The notes under the pieces were generated by a model. That model saw only the letters and a program-made list of their open reading frames with translations. It ran no database searches and was not told the origin of the DNA. A stretch of 45,722 nt of DNA from Leeuwenhoekiella sp. (GTDB lineage Bacteria > Bacteroidota > Bacteroidia > Flavobacteriales > Flavobacteriaceae), in assembly GCA_011050015.1 (NCBI GenBank), contig DRGP01000068.1, positions 1 to 45,722 of the forward strand. Reading direction: 5' to 3'. Positions 1 to 9,065 of this stretch are shown in pieces. The position numbers were made by a program, and so were the translations under genes. Positions within the stretch are counted from its first letter, which is position 1; every line of letters begins with the position of its first letter.

Positions 1-422
1 GCATTTATTTTACTTCTTATCTGTTCCTGCATAAAATCAGGTTCACCCATCCAGATGAGACCGTTTATAGCTATACCCTTATCCCCTCGCGTAAAAGCGG
101 AAGGAAATAAAACAAACGAGTCTTCAGCTTGTAAGGATAAAAATGCCGTCTCCAGCCCAAACTGAATGCTGGGAAAATCCCTCAAATCATTATATAGAGT
201 ATCAAAATCCTTGTCAATATTCTTACAGGCCCAGGCCAACTTTTCCTCATAGTCTGAGCGATCATCTATGCTCAGCCCCCTTAAAAGACCGCACTCTCCG
301 TAGCCAGTTTTTCCGTCCTTTTCCAATTTAATGTACCAGGTTTCTTTTTTTGTCAAAATACCACGTGAAGTTCCGCTGGGACGCTTAAAATCTAGAATGT
401 GTTTTCTGTAAGATGCTTTCAC
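1..422 (-). CDS. menC: o-succinylbenzoate synthase MenC, N-terminal part (cut by left edge)
   Basis: This is the N-terminal ~140 residues of an enolase-superfamily protein that dehydrates SHCHC to o-succinylbenzoate in menaquinone synthesis. I translated it by eye. It begins MKASYRKHILDFKRPSGTSR and carries GYGECGLLRGLS, FPSIQFGLE and NGLIWMG, all typical of the Bacteroidota MenC N-terminal capping domain. The start is a GTG at 422-420; an in-frame TAA lies 15 bases upstream and no ATG intervenes. The catalytic lysines and metal ligands lie off the left edge. It follows menA and a UPF0173 hydrolase on the same strand, a familiar flavobacterial menaquinone arrangement, with about 210 bp before it. 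The family call is firm; the function is inferred from homology. Confidence 0.85.
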   Translation of the reverse strand, partial: MKASYRKHILDFKRPSGTSRGILTKKETWYIKLEKDGKTGYGECGLLRGLSIDDRSDYEEKLAWACKNIDKDFDTLYNDLRDFPSIQFGLETAFLSLQAEDSFVLFPSAFTRGDKGIAINGLIWMGEPDFMQEQIRSKIN

Positions 423-460
423 TAATTGGTGATATTAAGATTTTTTGCCTGCAATCAAGA

Positions 461-481
461 ACCTCGGGACAAGCCCGAGGT
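461..481. repeat. REP-like GC-rich hairpin
   Basis: Perfect 8-bp inverted repeat ACCTCGGG / CCCGAGGT with loop ACAAG in an otherwise AT-rich spacer. No T-run follows on either strand, so it is a poor intrinsic terminator. A second inverted repeat (TGAATCG at 483-489, CGATTCA at 509-515) begins two bases later. The hairpin resembles the one at 39397-39421 in layout, which suggests a dispersed palindromic repeat. Confidence 0.6.
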
Positions 482-636
482 GTGAATCGGAAATATTTGT
501 TTTCTATTCGATTCAATCATAGGGGATTAATTGAATGTACGAAAATCTATTTTTCAATACGATATAGTATCTTATATAATTTAAAATTATAAAAGGTAAA
601 TCGCATTGCTATAATACCCTAATATTTATAAACCTC

Positions 637-1317
637 TTATAATTCCATAGAACTTCCGATCTCCATAAGGTGCAGTTCTTTACCAGCATCTTTAAAAGCT
701 TTCTGAGCAGCATCGTGATCTATTTCTATGGCTGGGAAGGTATCGTAATGACAACCTATTATTTTATCACAATTTACAAAGTCACTCGCTTTTACCGCGT
801 CTTTATAGCCCATGGTATAATTATCGCCTATGGGAAGAATGGCCAGGTCCAGATCAAATTCTTCTGCGATGAGTTTCATATCCATCGTGAGTGCAGTGTC
901 ACCGGCAATATAAATGGTCTTGCCGTCTATCTGCAAAACAAAACCTCCGGGATTACCACCATAACTTCCGTCTGGGAAAGAGCTGGAATGCTGGGCAACA
1001 ACATATTTTGCGATACCAAAATCAAATTTTTTACTTCCGCCAAAGTTCAAACCATGAGCTTTCAGTCCTTTATCACCAAAATAATTAGCTATCTCATTAT
1101 TGGTCACGATCAGCGCTCCGGTATTTTTTGCAATAGCTTCCACATCAAGAATATGATCCTGATGGGCATGGGTTACAAGAATATAATCGGCTTTTAAAGT
1201 TTGAATATCTACTTTATCCTTGGCCAAATCATTGGCGGTGATAAAAGGATCGGTGATTAGGTTTGCATTATTTGATTCGATGCCAAAAGTACTCTGGCCA
1301 TAAAATGTAATTTTCAT
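637..1317 (-). CDS. UPF0173 metal-dependent hydrolase (metallo-beta-lactamase fold)
   Basis: A 226-residue cytoplasmic protein of the normal UPF0173 length. It begins MKITFYGQSTFGIE and has the zinc-binding signature THAHQDH around residues 49-55. Further metal-ligand histidines are seen in VVAQHSSS and GCHYDT, and the aspartate in IAGDTAL is typical of the fold. The true substrate of UPF0173 is not known. In Flavobacteriia the gene is repeatedly embedded among menaquinone genes, and here it sits between menA (138 bp upstream) and menC on the same strand. A link to quinone or CoA-thioester metabolism is therefore plausible but is only inference. No signal peptide is seen. Confidence 0.85.
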   Translation of the reverse strand: MKITFYGQSTFGIESNNANLITDPFITANDLAKDKVDIQTLKADYILVTHAHQDHILDVEAIAKNTGALIVTNNEIANYFGDKGLKAHGLNFGGSKKFDFGIAKYVVAQHSSSFPDGSYGGNPGGFVLQIDGKTIYIAGDTALTMDMKLIAEEFDLDLAILPIGDNYTMGYKDAVKASDFVNCDKIIGCHYDTFPAIEIDHDAAQKAFKDAGKELHLMEIGSSMEL

Positions 1318-1455
1318 AGTAATATTATCTTTATTTGAAAATTACGAAAGCGTAGATGCTTAAAGTCTTTGAATCTACTAACTTTTCGTTAAAATAAAAT
1401 GCAGCAAAAAGAAAATCTGTTTTCTAGAATTGTACAGAAGATTTTCAATTTCGCC

Positions 1456-2361
1456 TTAAGAAAATACATAACCTAACGCAAAAAGTAGTGCAAAAAAGAA
1501 GGTACTCAGCGCCACTTTTTTAAGTTCTGGATCTAGCAACGCCGGACTCTCATTACGCGTAACTTTTAATAGATGTTTACCCAGCGGAAGAATAATAATT
1601 AAAGCGACGCCCGCCCATTGCCAGTCATTAGTGATTAAAAAATAGACTAAAACAGCCAAAAAACCGACTACAATAAGCGCAAAATGGTAGGTTTTTGAAG
1701 CTTTTTCGCCCAGCAGAACTGCAAGTGTATTTTTCTGAGCCCGCGCATCGGGAATCCTATCGCGCATGTTGTTCAGGTTGAGCACAGCGGCACTCCATAA
1801 GCCTACGGTGATCGCTGGTAGAAAAACTGCGGCATTTAGCTGATGTGCGTACAGGAAAAAACTACCTGCGACCGCTAGAAGTCCAAAAAAAATAAAGACA
1901 AAAACATCACCTAAGCCTCGATAACCGTACGCACTACGCCCCACTGTATATTTTACCGCGGCCAGGATCGCACCGATTCCCAAAAGGAAAAAAACCAAGG
2001 AAATTACAAAATCATCACTACCAAAGGCGGTATAGATCAATGCCATGGCAATTAACATCGTGACCAGAATTGTAAAAGCCATTCCACGTTTAAGATCTGC
2101 TTCAGAAAGGAGTCCACTCTGCATGGCCCGCATGGGTCCTACCCGCTCGTGATTATCGGTCCCTTTTACACCATCGCCATAATCATTTGCAAAATTAGAA
2201 AGTACCTGAAAACCTAAGGTCGTGAGCAACGCCAGCGCAAACACGCTCCATCTAAAAACACCTGCATCATAAGCCATGGCGCTACCCGTTATGATTCCAG
2301 AAACAGAAAGTGGAAGTGTGCGCAACCGCGCGGCAGAAATCCAAGCTTTTACTTTAACCAT
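1456..2361 (-). CDS. menA: 1,4-dihydroxy-2-naphthoate polyprenyltransferase MenA
   Basis: A 301-residue UbiA-superfamily integral membrane prenyltransferase that attaches the polyprenyl chain to DHNA and releases CO2 to give demethylmenaquinone. The first aspartate-rich motif is NDYGDGVKGTDN (about residues 59-70). The second polar motif is NMRDRIPDARAQKNTLA. About eight hydrophobic helices can be counted, and R-L-R-T-L-P near the N terminus is typical of MenA. Length matches the family. The ATG at 2361 is the only reasonable start. It is the first gene of the minus-strand menaquinone group and is divergent from the amylase gene, with a 138-bp spacer that probably holds both promoters. Confidence 0.93.
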   Translation of the reverse strand: MVKVKAWISAARLRTLPLSVSGIITGSAMAYDAGVFRWSVFALALLTTLGFQVLSNFANDYGDGVKGTDNHERVGPMRAMQSGLLSEADLKRGMAFTILVTMLIAMALIYTAFGSDDFVISLVFFLLGIGAILAAVKYTVGRSAYGYRGLGDVFVFIFFGLLAVAGSFFLYAHQLNAAVFLPAITVGLWSAAVLNLNNMRDRIPDARAQKNTLAVLLGEKASKTYHFALIVVGFLAVLVYFLITNDWQWAGVALIIILPLGKHLLKVTRNESPALLDPELKKVALSTFFFALLFALGYVFS

Positions 2362-2499
2362 GCTTATGTATAAGTCGCAAAAATAGGATTAAAGGCAGGA
2401 ATAAAAAAGTCAGCAATTGCAGGTTGCGCAGGTAATTTCCAATTAAATGGTTATTTTCGGTGTATTGTAGTATTCCTTCAAAACACTAACACAAATTGC

Positions 2500-4179
2500 A
2501 TGCACCATGTTTTAAAAATCATCCTTATCGCCTCCATTTTTGCCTTTGGGGCATGTAAAAACGAAGGGCACAGAAAAAAAGAACAAATCACAAAAAGCAT
2601 CTCAAAACCTTTCGTTTGGGAAGGGGCGAACGTATATTTTCTCCTGACCGACAGGTTCAACAATGGCGATCCCTCAAACGACATCCATTTTGACCGTACT
2701 AAAACAACTGGCAAACTGCGCGGTTTTAAAGGCGGCGATATTAAGGGAATTACCGAAAAAATAGAAGAAGGCTATTTTGACGACCTGGGCATCAACGCCA
2801 TTTGGTTTACGCCCATTGTAGAGCAGATACACGGGGCGGTGAACGAGGGCACCGGCAATACCTATGGCTATCATGGCTATTGGGCAAAAGACTGGACAGC
2901 GCTTGATCCCAACTTTGGCACGTATACCGATCTAGAAAATATGGTGTCTACAGCGCATGAGCACGGTATTCGTCTCATTATGGATGTGGTACTCAACCAC
3001 ACCGGCCCAGTCACCGAAAAAGATCCCTTTTGGGGCGAAAACTGGGCGCGGCAGCAACCACAATGTACCTATGAAAATTATGATAGTACGGTGGAATGTA
3101 CGCTTGTAGCCAACTTGCCAGATATTAAAACCAATAGTGAAAAAGAAGTCGAAATACCGCCGTTTTTAGCTGAAAAATGGCAAAATGAGGGGCGATATGA
3201 GCAGGAAATAGAAGAACTTGATACATTTTTTACCACTACCGGCCTTTCAAAAACGCCCAGCAATTATCTGATCAAATGGGTAACCGATTATGTGCGCGAT
3301 CTGGGTATTGACGCATACCGCGTAGATACTGCAAAGCATGTAAATGAAGAGGTTTGGACTGTTCTTAAAAAACAGGCCACCACTGCTTTTACTGAATGGA
3401 AAAAGGCAAATCCCGATAAAATGCTTGATGATAACCGTTTTTTTATGCTTGGAGAAGTGTATAACTACTCTATAAATAACGGCCGAAATTATGATTTTAG
3501 TGATAAAACAGTAGATTATTATGCCCATGGTTTTGACAATCTCATCAATTTTCAATTTAAATATGATGCGACGGGCGATTATGAAACCATGTTTAATAAA
3601 TACGATTCTATTCTACATAATTCCCTGAAAGAAAAAAGTGTCCTTAACTATGCCACTTCACACGATGACGGTGATCCATTTGATAAAAATCGCGAAAAAC
3701 CCTATGAAACCGGCACAAAATTATTATTAACACCAGGACTTTCTCAAGTCTATTACGGCGATGAGACCGCACGAGACCTTACCATAGCCGGTACCGAAGG
3801 AGACGCCACACTGCGCTCGTTTATGAACTGGCAATCTATAGATTCTACGGCAACACAAAATATTCTGAAACATTGGCAAAAATTGGGCAGTTTTAGAAGA
3901 AACCATCCGTCCATCGGTGCTGGTGAGCATCAAATGATCACTCAGGAACCTTATGTATTTTACCGCTCATTTTCCCAGGGCAATTATAAGGATGAAGTGG
4001 TCGTGGGCCTAGATTTACCAAAAGGTAAAAAAACGCTTAAAACCTCTACTATTTTTCCAGAAGGAAGCCGCCTGCACGATGCTTATAGTGGTACAGAAAC
4101 CGTTGTAAAAGATCAAAAAGTAACCCTAAACACCTCAAAAACGATCGTTTTATTAGAGAAAATGAGCCCAATACCTTAA
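2500..4179 (+). CDS. alpha-amylase family glycoside hydrolase (GH13), lipoprotein
   Basis: A 559-residue secreted alpha-glucan hydrolase. The N terminus is an SPII signal with lipobox FGAC (Cys19). The GH13 regions appear in order: DVVLNH (Asp162, His167), GIDAYRVD with the presumed nucleophile Asp276, LGEVYNY with the acid/base Glu319, and SHDDG with His388/Asp389. The order and spacing resemble the periplasmic MalS-like GH13 group. It probably cleaves maltodextrins at the cell surface or in the periplasm. No SusC/SusD pair lies nearby, so this is not a classic polysaccharide utilisation locus. A decayed maltose acetyltransferase lies about 3 kb downstream. The exact linkage specificity cannot be read from the sequence. 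Confidence 0.9.
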   Translation: MHHVLKIILIASIFAFGACKNEGHRKKEQITKSISKPFVWEGANVYFLLTDRFNNGDPSNDIHFDRTKTTGKLRGFKGGDIKGITEKIEEGYFDDLGINAIWFTPIVEQIHGAVNEGTGNTYGYHGYWAKDWTALDPNFGTYTDLENMVSTAHEHGIRLIMDVVLNHTGPVTEKDPFWGENWARQQPQCTYENYDSTVECTLVANLPDIKTNSEKEVEIPPFLAEKWQNEGRYEQEIEELDTFFTTTGLSKTPSNYLIKWVTDYVRDLGIDAYRVDTAKHVNEEVWTVLKKQATTAFTEWKKANPDKMLDDNRFFMLGEVYNYSINNGRNYDFSDKTVDYYAHGFDNLINFQFKYDATGDYETMFNKYDSILHNSLKEKSVLNYATSHDDGDPFDKNREKPYETGTKLLLTPGLSQVYYGDETARDLTIAGTEGDATLRSFMNWQSIDSTATQNILKHWQKLGSFRRNHPSIGAGEHQMITQEPYVFYRSFSQGNYKDEVVVGLDLPKGKKTLKTSTIFPEGSRLHDAYSGTETVVKDQKVTLNTSKTIVLLEKMSPIP

Positions 4180-4521
4180 AATATAGAGCTCCTTAAAAAG
4201 CTAAAAAAAATGTAGAGGCACTTAGGTTTCTACTGAAAATGAAAAGTTTAGATTTTAAAATGTAACAGCTGCTCTATCAAAAAATTTAAAAGAACAGCCA
4301 TTCTGAAAAATATTAAAGAATACTGCTAAAGCTTTCTGTACGCAGTTTATGAATACCCGGAAAGACGCCCAGCACTTCCATAAAGTATGCTCATAATGAC
4401 TGCCTCTTAAAAAAGCAAATAACGTACAACCAGCTCCCAAATAACCCATACTATTTATTTACATTTGTTACAATTTTTTGTGTAAACCAAAACAACTACC
4501 TAACTGAAAACCATCTCTTAA
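4180..4521. other. gene-free spacer before hmuT
   Basis: 342 bp with no convincing gene. A 64-codon open frame on the minus strand (4255-4449) has no recognisable motif and I do not consider it coding. The last 60 bases are AT-rich and probably hold the hmuTUV promoter, but I could not assign a confident TTTG / TAnnTTTG Bacteroidota promoter pair or a Fur box. Confidence 0.5.
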
Positions 4522-5391
4522 ATGAAAAAACCTTTACTTTTCTTCTTACTATCTACAATGCTTATTTCCTGCGGAAGGTTCAACAATAAGGACAAAAAAG
4601 AAGACAACGAAGAGCGTATCGTCTGCATCTCAAAACAATATAGCGAAATCATCTATGCCCTGAATGCCGAAGAAAATATTGTCGCTGTAGACGTATCCAG
4701 TTCCTATCCGCCAGAAATTAAGGAGCTGCCTACCATAGGTTATCACCGCGCCCTGGCAGCGGAACCGATTCTTTCGATGAAACCTACACTTATTCTTGAA
4801 GACAACAACATAGGCCCCGAGCATGTGGTTGATCAATTAAAAGAGCTAAAAATCCCCATGAAACAATTTGGCCACTATGAAAGCACCATTGCCGGTACCG
4901 ATTCGCTAATTACGGAAATGGGTGGTTATTTTGATAGGGAAAAACGCGCCAAAGTTTTAACCGATTCGCTTGATAGCCAAATAAAACTTTCCCAAGAGAA
5001 AGCTTCTCAATATAACGAGAAACCCAAAGTCTTGATCATCCATTTTGGCCAGGCGAATAACATTTATCTGGTCATGACTAAAAATAGCACTGCCGGCAAA
5101 CTTATTGATTGGGCAGGTGGCGAGATGGCTGTGGATGGCAACCGAGGTATGGTTCAATTTTCACCCGAAGTGGTGGCCAAAAGTGATCCGGATGTCATTT
5201 TGCTCACCGATTTTGGCTACGACCGTCTAGGCTCTACTGAATCTGTGGGAACTTTGCCCGGTATTTCAAGTACACGCGCTTTTAAGGACGGCAACGTGTA
5301 CCGCGTTGAGGAACACGATATGGTCTATCTAGGCCCAAGAAGCGGTAAAAACATCATTGCACTTCAAAAGTTGATTCATAAAGATGAGTAG
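4522..5391 (+). CDS. hmuT: heme ABC transporter substrate-binding lipoprotein
   Basis: A 289-residue class III (BtuF/FhuD/HmuT-type) periplasmic binding protein. It has a lipobox ISCG (Cys17) and is predicted to be tethered in the periplasm. The segment IGYHRALAAEPILSMKP (about residues 72-88) closely matches the HmuT pattern G-Y-x-R-x-L-x-A-E-x-I-L-S-x-x-P. LPGISSTRAF and VYLGPRSG near the C terminus also fit HmuT. The stop overlaps the start of the FecCD permease by 8 bases, indicating a tightly coupled operon with the permease and ATPase. Heme rather than a siderophore or cobalamin is inferred from the subfamily features and the HmuV-like ATPase. Confidence 0.85.
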   Translation: MKKPLLFFLLSTMLISCGRFNNKDKKEDNEERIVCISKQYSEIIYALNAEENIVAVDVSSSYPPEIKELPTIGYHRALAAEPILSMKPTLILEDNNIGPEHVVDQLKELKIPMKQFGHYESTIAGTDSLITEMGGYFDREKRAKVLTDSLDSQIKLSQEKASQYNEKPKVLIIHFGQANNIYLVMTKNSTAGKLIDWAGGEMAVDGNRGMVQFSPEVVAKSDPDVILLTDFGYDRLGSTESVGTLPGISSTRAFKDGNVYRVEEHDMVYLGPRSGKNIIALQKLIHKDE

Positions 5392-6418
5392 CCAAAAAAA
5401 GCAACGTTTTGGAACGTTTCCCATTCTACTTTTGCTTTTGGTCATTATCAGCATTTTCGGAATTAGATATGGAGCTGTATCCATCAGATTTGATGAAATT
5501 CTTTCTTCCCTCCAAAAAACGCTTCTATCTTCTGAAAATCTCAACCTTACCGAACGCATTTTTATGCAGATACGGCTTCCGCGGGCCATTCTTTGTATTT
5601 TTGTGGGCGCCAGTCTCGCTGTAGGGGGAACCTTATTGCAGGCACTTTTCCGTAATCCCATAGTAGAGCCCGGCCTCATCGGTACTTCTTGCGGGGCAGC
5701 ATTTGGCGCGGCGCTGTATTTTGCACTGGGTGCCACATTTGATTTTAATGTAGGCAAATGGACACTTCCGCTTGCGGCATGTATCGGTGCGCTGATCTCC
5801 ACCGGACTCGTGTTTTTTCTTTCGCAGTCGCGAAATTCCGGTAAAAGTTCTATCGTGGCACTTTTGCTCACCGGTATCGCCATTAATGCACTATTTCTAA
5901 GCGGTGTGGGTTTTCTCAGTTACATTGCCCGCGATCCACAGGCACGTTCTATCGTTTTCTGGAATCTGGGAACGCTCAGCGGTGCAAATTGGACTTCGGT
6001 AGCGATTGTTGGTTTTTCAAGCGTGAGTACTATTTTGATTTCGTTGCGTTATGCGAAATCCCTAAACGCACTGATGATAGGCGAAGAGGAAGCGCAGTTT
6101 CTGGGTGTGAACATTAAAAGCCTCAAATGGAAGATTTTGCTCATCAACGTCATAATGGTCGCGGTGGCCACCGCTTTTGTAGGCGTAATCAGTTTTGTGG
6201 GGCTCATCGTACCCCATTTGCTGCGCATACTCAATGGTTCCGATAACCGTAATTTAATACGAAATAGTGCCATTCTAGGCGGAATTTTGCTTAGTGCAGC
6301 AGATCTTATTTCAAGAATGGTATTGCGCCCTGCCGAACTTCCCATTGGTATCGTGACTTCGGTGGTTGGGGTTCCTATTTTTATTTTTTTATTGCGGAGG
6401 AAAAATTACTTTTTCTAA
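5384..6418 (+). CDS. hmuU: FecCD-family heme ABC transporter permease
   Basis: A 344-residue inner-membrane permease with about ten hydrophobic segments. FecCD hallmarks are RLPRAI near residue 64, GGTLLQALFRNPIVEPGLIG (about residues 81-100), FWNLGTLSGANW, FVGLIVPHLLR and ADLISRM near the C terminus. It pairs with the upstream binding protein (8-base overlap) and the ATPase 119 bp downstream. Together they would form a BtuCD-type importer moving heme into the cytoplasm. Length is normal for the family. Confidence 0.92.
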   Translation: MSSQKKQRFGTFPILLLLLVIISIFGIRYGAVSIRFDEILSSLQKTLLSSENLNLTERIFMQIRLPRAILCIFVGASLAVGGTLLQALFRNPIVEPGLIGTSCGAAFGAALYFALGATFDFNVGKWTLPLAACIGALISTGLVFFLSQSRNSGKSSIVALLLTGIAINALFLSGVGFLSYIARDPQARSIVFWNLGTLSGANWTSVAIVGFSSVSTILISLRYAKSLNALMIGEEEAQFLGVNIKSLKWKILLINVIMVAVATAFVGVISFVGLIVPHLLRILNGSDNRNLIRNSAILGGILLSAADLISRMVLRPAELPIGIVTSVVGVPIFIFLLRRKNYFF

Positions 6419-6537
6419 AAATAAAGTAGGATGATAAGACTTGGGGCATAAAACCAAAAAATGAAAAACTTAACTTTAAAACTCGTGTTCAGAAAGTCGT
6501 ACATCTTGCGCCATTCCTTTTTGAGTCCATCTTTAAA

Positions 6538-7314
6538 ATGATCAAAGCTAATAACATAACTTACAAAATAGGCGATAAAACTATCCTGAATGATGTTTCG
6601 GTGTCCTTCGCAGCAGGCAAAATAAACCTGATCCTGGGTCCTAACGGTGCGGGAAAATCCTCGTTGGTTAAAGTGATCTGCAACCAACTGAAACCGCAGG
6701 AAGGCAGCGTTTATTATGAACAAAAAAATATAATAGGCAATGATGTGGCCCAACTTGCAAAAGTACGCGCCGTGCTTTCTCAAAATACGGAACTGGCCTT
6801 TCCGCTAAAAGTAAAAGAAGTGGTTATGATGGGACGATATCCACATTTTCAGGTTACTCCAGGCGAAAAGGATAAAAATGCCTGTAATGAAGCTATGCGC
6901 TTTTTTGATGTGGAAGCAATGGCAGACCGTGATTACCTCACCTTGAGTGGTGGCGAGCAACAGCGCGTACACTTTGCCCGTGTTGTCTCTCAGATCTGGT
7001 ACCCCACGGAAAATGCATGCCGTTACTTGATTCTTGACGAGCCGCTTACCTTTCTGGATGTGCATTATCAATTTCATTTTATGCACAAACTGCAAGAGCT
7101 TTTAAAGCAGGAAAATCTTGTTATCGTTGGTGTAGTTCACGATTTAAACCTCGCGGCCAAGTTTGCCGATCATCTCGTACTTCTTCATGAGGGTAAACTT
7201 CTAGCTTCGGGAACAAAAACCGAAGTACTTACCAAAGAGCACATGAAAACCGCGTACCGACTAGAGCCTGTAATTCATAATGATGCGCGTGGTATGTACC
7301 TGTTTTTTGAATAA
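6538..7314 (+). CDS. hmuV: heme ABC transporter ATP-binding protein
   Basis: A 258-residue cytoplasmic ATPase. Walker A is GPNGAGKS (residues 34-41), the signature is LSGGEQQRVHFAR (from residue 136), and Walker B is YLILDEP with Asp167/Glu168, followed by the D-loop FLD and the switch histidine in VVHDLN. LSGGEQQRVHFAR followed by a WYP insertion is characteristic of HmuV rather than FecE or BtuD. It completes hmuTUV. No TonB-dependent receptor is seen in this window, so the outer-membrane step is encoded elsewhere or shared. Confidence 0.9.
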   Translation: MIKANNITYKIGDKTILNDVSVSFAAGKINLILGPNGAGKSSLVKVICNQLKPQEGSVYYEQKNIIGNDVAQLAKVRAVLSQNTELAFPLKVKEVVMMGRYPHFQVTPGEKDKNACNEAMRFFDVEAMADRDYLTLSGGEQQRVHFARVVSQIWYPTENACRYLILDEPLTFLDVHYQFHFMHKLQELLKQENLVIVGVVHDLNLAAKFADHLVLLHEGKLLASGTKTEVLTKEHMKTAYRLEPVIHNDARGMYLFFE

Positions 7315-7349
7315 ATTACCGCAATTATATTGCTTATAAAACACTTGAA

Positions 7350-7548
7350 ATGCAGACAGAAAAAGAAAAAATACTTACTGGTATGGCCTATAGCGCTTTC
7401 GATTTCCAATTGCTTCGGTAAAGATAACGTGCCAAAAAATTATTATTAAATTTAGAGATCAGAATTATGAACATGCACTGCCCATAAACATTGGATATAA
7501 TGTTTGTATAGGAGGCCATACAGTAAATTCTCCATTTATATTCAAATA
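7350..7548 (+). pseudogene. decayed maltose O-acetyltransferase (Maa/LacA family)
   Basis: A broken reading frame starts at ATG 7350: MQTEKEKILTGMAYSAFD, which matches the conserved N terminus of maltose acetyltransferases (TEKEKM-L-G-Y-A-D). It then meets stops. RAKKLLL a few codons on matches the following family segment. After a large internal deletion, codons around 7470-7525 read YEHALPINIGYNVCIGGHTV, matching the left-handed beta-helix segment A-x-P-I-x-I-G-D-N-V-W-I-G-G near the active site. Stops, deletions and a W-to-C change show it is dead. It fills most of the 420-bp spacer between hmuV and mscS. Confidence 0.8.
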
Positions 7549-7626
7549 CTAAGGTCATATAATAGCAAATTAATTGGATTCAGAGAAATCGAATCAACAG
7601 ATCTAGCAATGTTCAAATCTCGATAA

Positions 7627-7684
7627 TAAACTTTACTAACGTTATAGTTGACTGATTATTAAAGTTTTAAACTTTATTAACGTT
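7627..7684. repeat. near-identical 17-nt direct repeats upstream of mscS
   Basis: TAAACTTTACTAACGTT (7627-7643) recurs as TAAACTTTATTAACGTT (7668-7684) with one mismatch, 41 bp apart. The octamer TAAAGTTT at 7660-7667 is the inverted form, so AAAGTTT-T-AAACTTT is a palindrome. The repeats lie 50-110 bp before the mscS start and look like a regulator or promoter region. No binding protein is known to me. Confidence 0.6.
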
Positions 7685-7734
7685 TCCTAAAAATTGTTTT
7701 GGCTAGTTTTAGAAGTATATTCTAAACGACCCCT

Positions 7735-8826
7735 ATGCAATTATTCATCAACCCCGAACTGCAGCGCTTTCTTATTTTCAGTATTCTTATTACAGCATTG
7801 GTCTTTACCATCCTGTATTTTGTCCTCAAACAACTGGGAAAACAAACCAATAACATTCTACCCCAAAATATCGCACAGCGAACGCGTATTCCGCTCGCGC
7901 TGCTTTTAGTAAGTCTTTTGCTGCGACTGGACAGGATTGCCAAGATTGTAGAAGAGCTCCTATCCAGTGCGGCGCTGCACCAGATCAGTACGGTTCTGCT
8001 AATCATCAGTTTTATTTGGCTTGCCATTATTGCGGTCAAAGTCTTCAAAGCACGTATTTTAAGAAACTACGATATAAGTGCTGAGAATAATATTAAAGCG
8101 CGTAAGATCTACACCCAATTTAATATTCTGGAGCGGGTCATCATTTTTGTCTTGGTTTTATTGGGAATAGGCATTGTACTCATGAGTTTTGACAGCATTC
8201 GAGCCATGGGCGTTACCATGCTTTCTACAGCGGGAATTGCAGGTATCATCATAGGTTTTGCCGCTCAAAAGGCCCTGGGCACCTTAATGGCAGGCATCCA
8301 GATCGCTTTTACCCAGCCCATTCGTATAGATGATGTTGTGATCGTGGAAGGAGAATGGGGACGTATTGAAGAAATCACGCTTACCTATGTGGTCGTAAAT
8401 ATATGGGACAAACGCCGCTTGGTCGTACCAACTACCTATTTTATAGAACAACCTTTTCAAAACTGGACACGTAATTCTTCAGATTTGCTGGGCACTGTCT
8501 TTATCTACACCGATTATAATGTTCCTTTTGACAAACTACGTAAAGAATTGACCCGTTTACTGAAAAAATCGCCTCTTTGGGACCAAAAAGTAAATGTGCT
8601 ACAAGTAACTGATTCCACCGCTAATTCGGTAGAAATACGGGCACTTATGAGCGCCAAAGATTCGCCCACCGCTTTTGATCTTCGTGTTTATGTCAGGGAA
8701 AAACTCATTACCTATATACAAAAAAACTACCCGGGAAGTTTTTCAAAAACACGGGTCGTTATGTCATCTGCAGCTCAAGAACAGGACCACCTAGAAGCTT
8801 TTCAAAAGCATAGGAATACAGACTAA
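7735..8826 (+). CDS. MscS-family small-conductance mechanosensitive channel
   Basis: A 363-residue inner-membrane channel with hydrophobic helices at about 11-31, 51-64, 84-103, 132-151 and the pore helix at about 158-178. The pore-lining helix AGIAGIIIGFAAQKALG and the MscS beta domain (RIDDVVIVEGEWGRIEEITLTYV, then WDKRRLVVP and NWTR) are clear. It opens on membrane tension to release solutes during osmotic downshock. It has more helices than E. coli MscS, like many Bacteroidota homologues. It lies next to the trehalose genes, and trehalose is a solute such a channel could release; that link is inference. Confidence 0.93.
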   Translation: MQLFINPELQRFLIFSILITALVFTILYFVLKQLGKQTNNILPQNIAQRTRIPLALLLVSLLLRLDRIAKIVEELLSSAALHQISTVLLIISFIWLAIIAVKVFKARILRNYDISAENNIKARKIYTQFNILERVIIFVLVLLGIGIVLMSFDSIRAMGVTMLSTAGIAGIIIGFAAQKALGTLMAGIQIAFTQPIRIDDVVIVEGEWGRIEEITLTYVVVNIWDKRRLVVPTTYFIEQPFQNWTRNSSDLLGTVFIYTDYNVPFDKLRKELTRLLKKSPLWDQKVNVLQVTDSTANSVEIRALMSAKDSPTAFDLRVYVREKLITYIQKNYPGSFSKTRVVMSSAAQEQDHLEAFQKHRNTD

Positions 8827-9065
8827 ATTTCTGTTTCATAAACTTCCGAAGCGAGTTTCAAAGCATTGTATTTGAAATCCCGTTGATGCCTGTAGCCATG
8901 GAAACAGGCTTCCTTCAATTATTTATTTTAATTCACTTTTTTCCGGTTAAAGCCCTAAGACCGCTGCGCTAAAATGACACACGACTTAAGACTAAATCAT
9001 AACTACGTGGAATTCAAAATTTTCAAATCCGATAAAATAAAGCAAATGTAAAAAACAGCGGTTCA

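Noticed and set aside
4255-4449. 64-codon minus-strand frame in the hmuT upstream spacer
   Set aside because: No recognisable motif, start context or neighbouring partner; likely chance.
5329-5883. 184-codon open frame on the minus strand over hmuT/hmuU
   Set aside because: Lies antisense to two well-supported genes, has no family motif, and its composition follows the coding strand's codon pattern.
8856-8909. Small inverted repeats TTTCAAA/TTTGAAA and GCCTGT/ACAGGC after mscS
   Set aside because: Short arms, long loops and no T-run; too weak to call a terminator.
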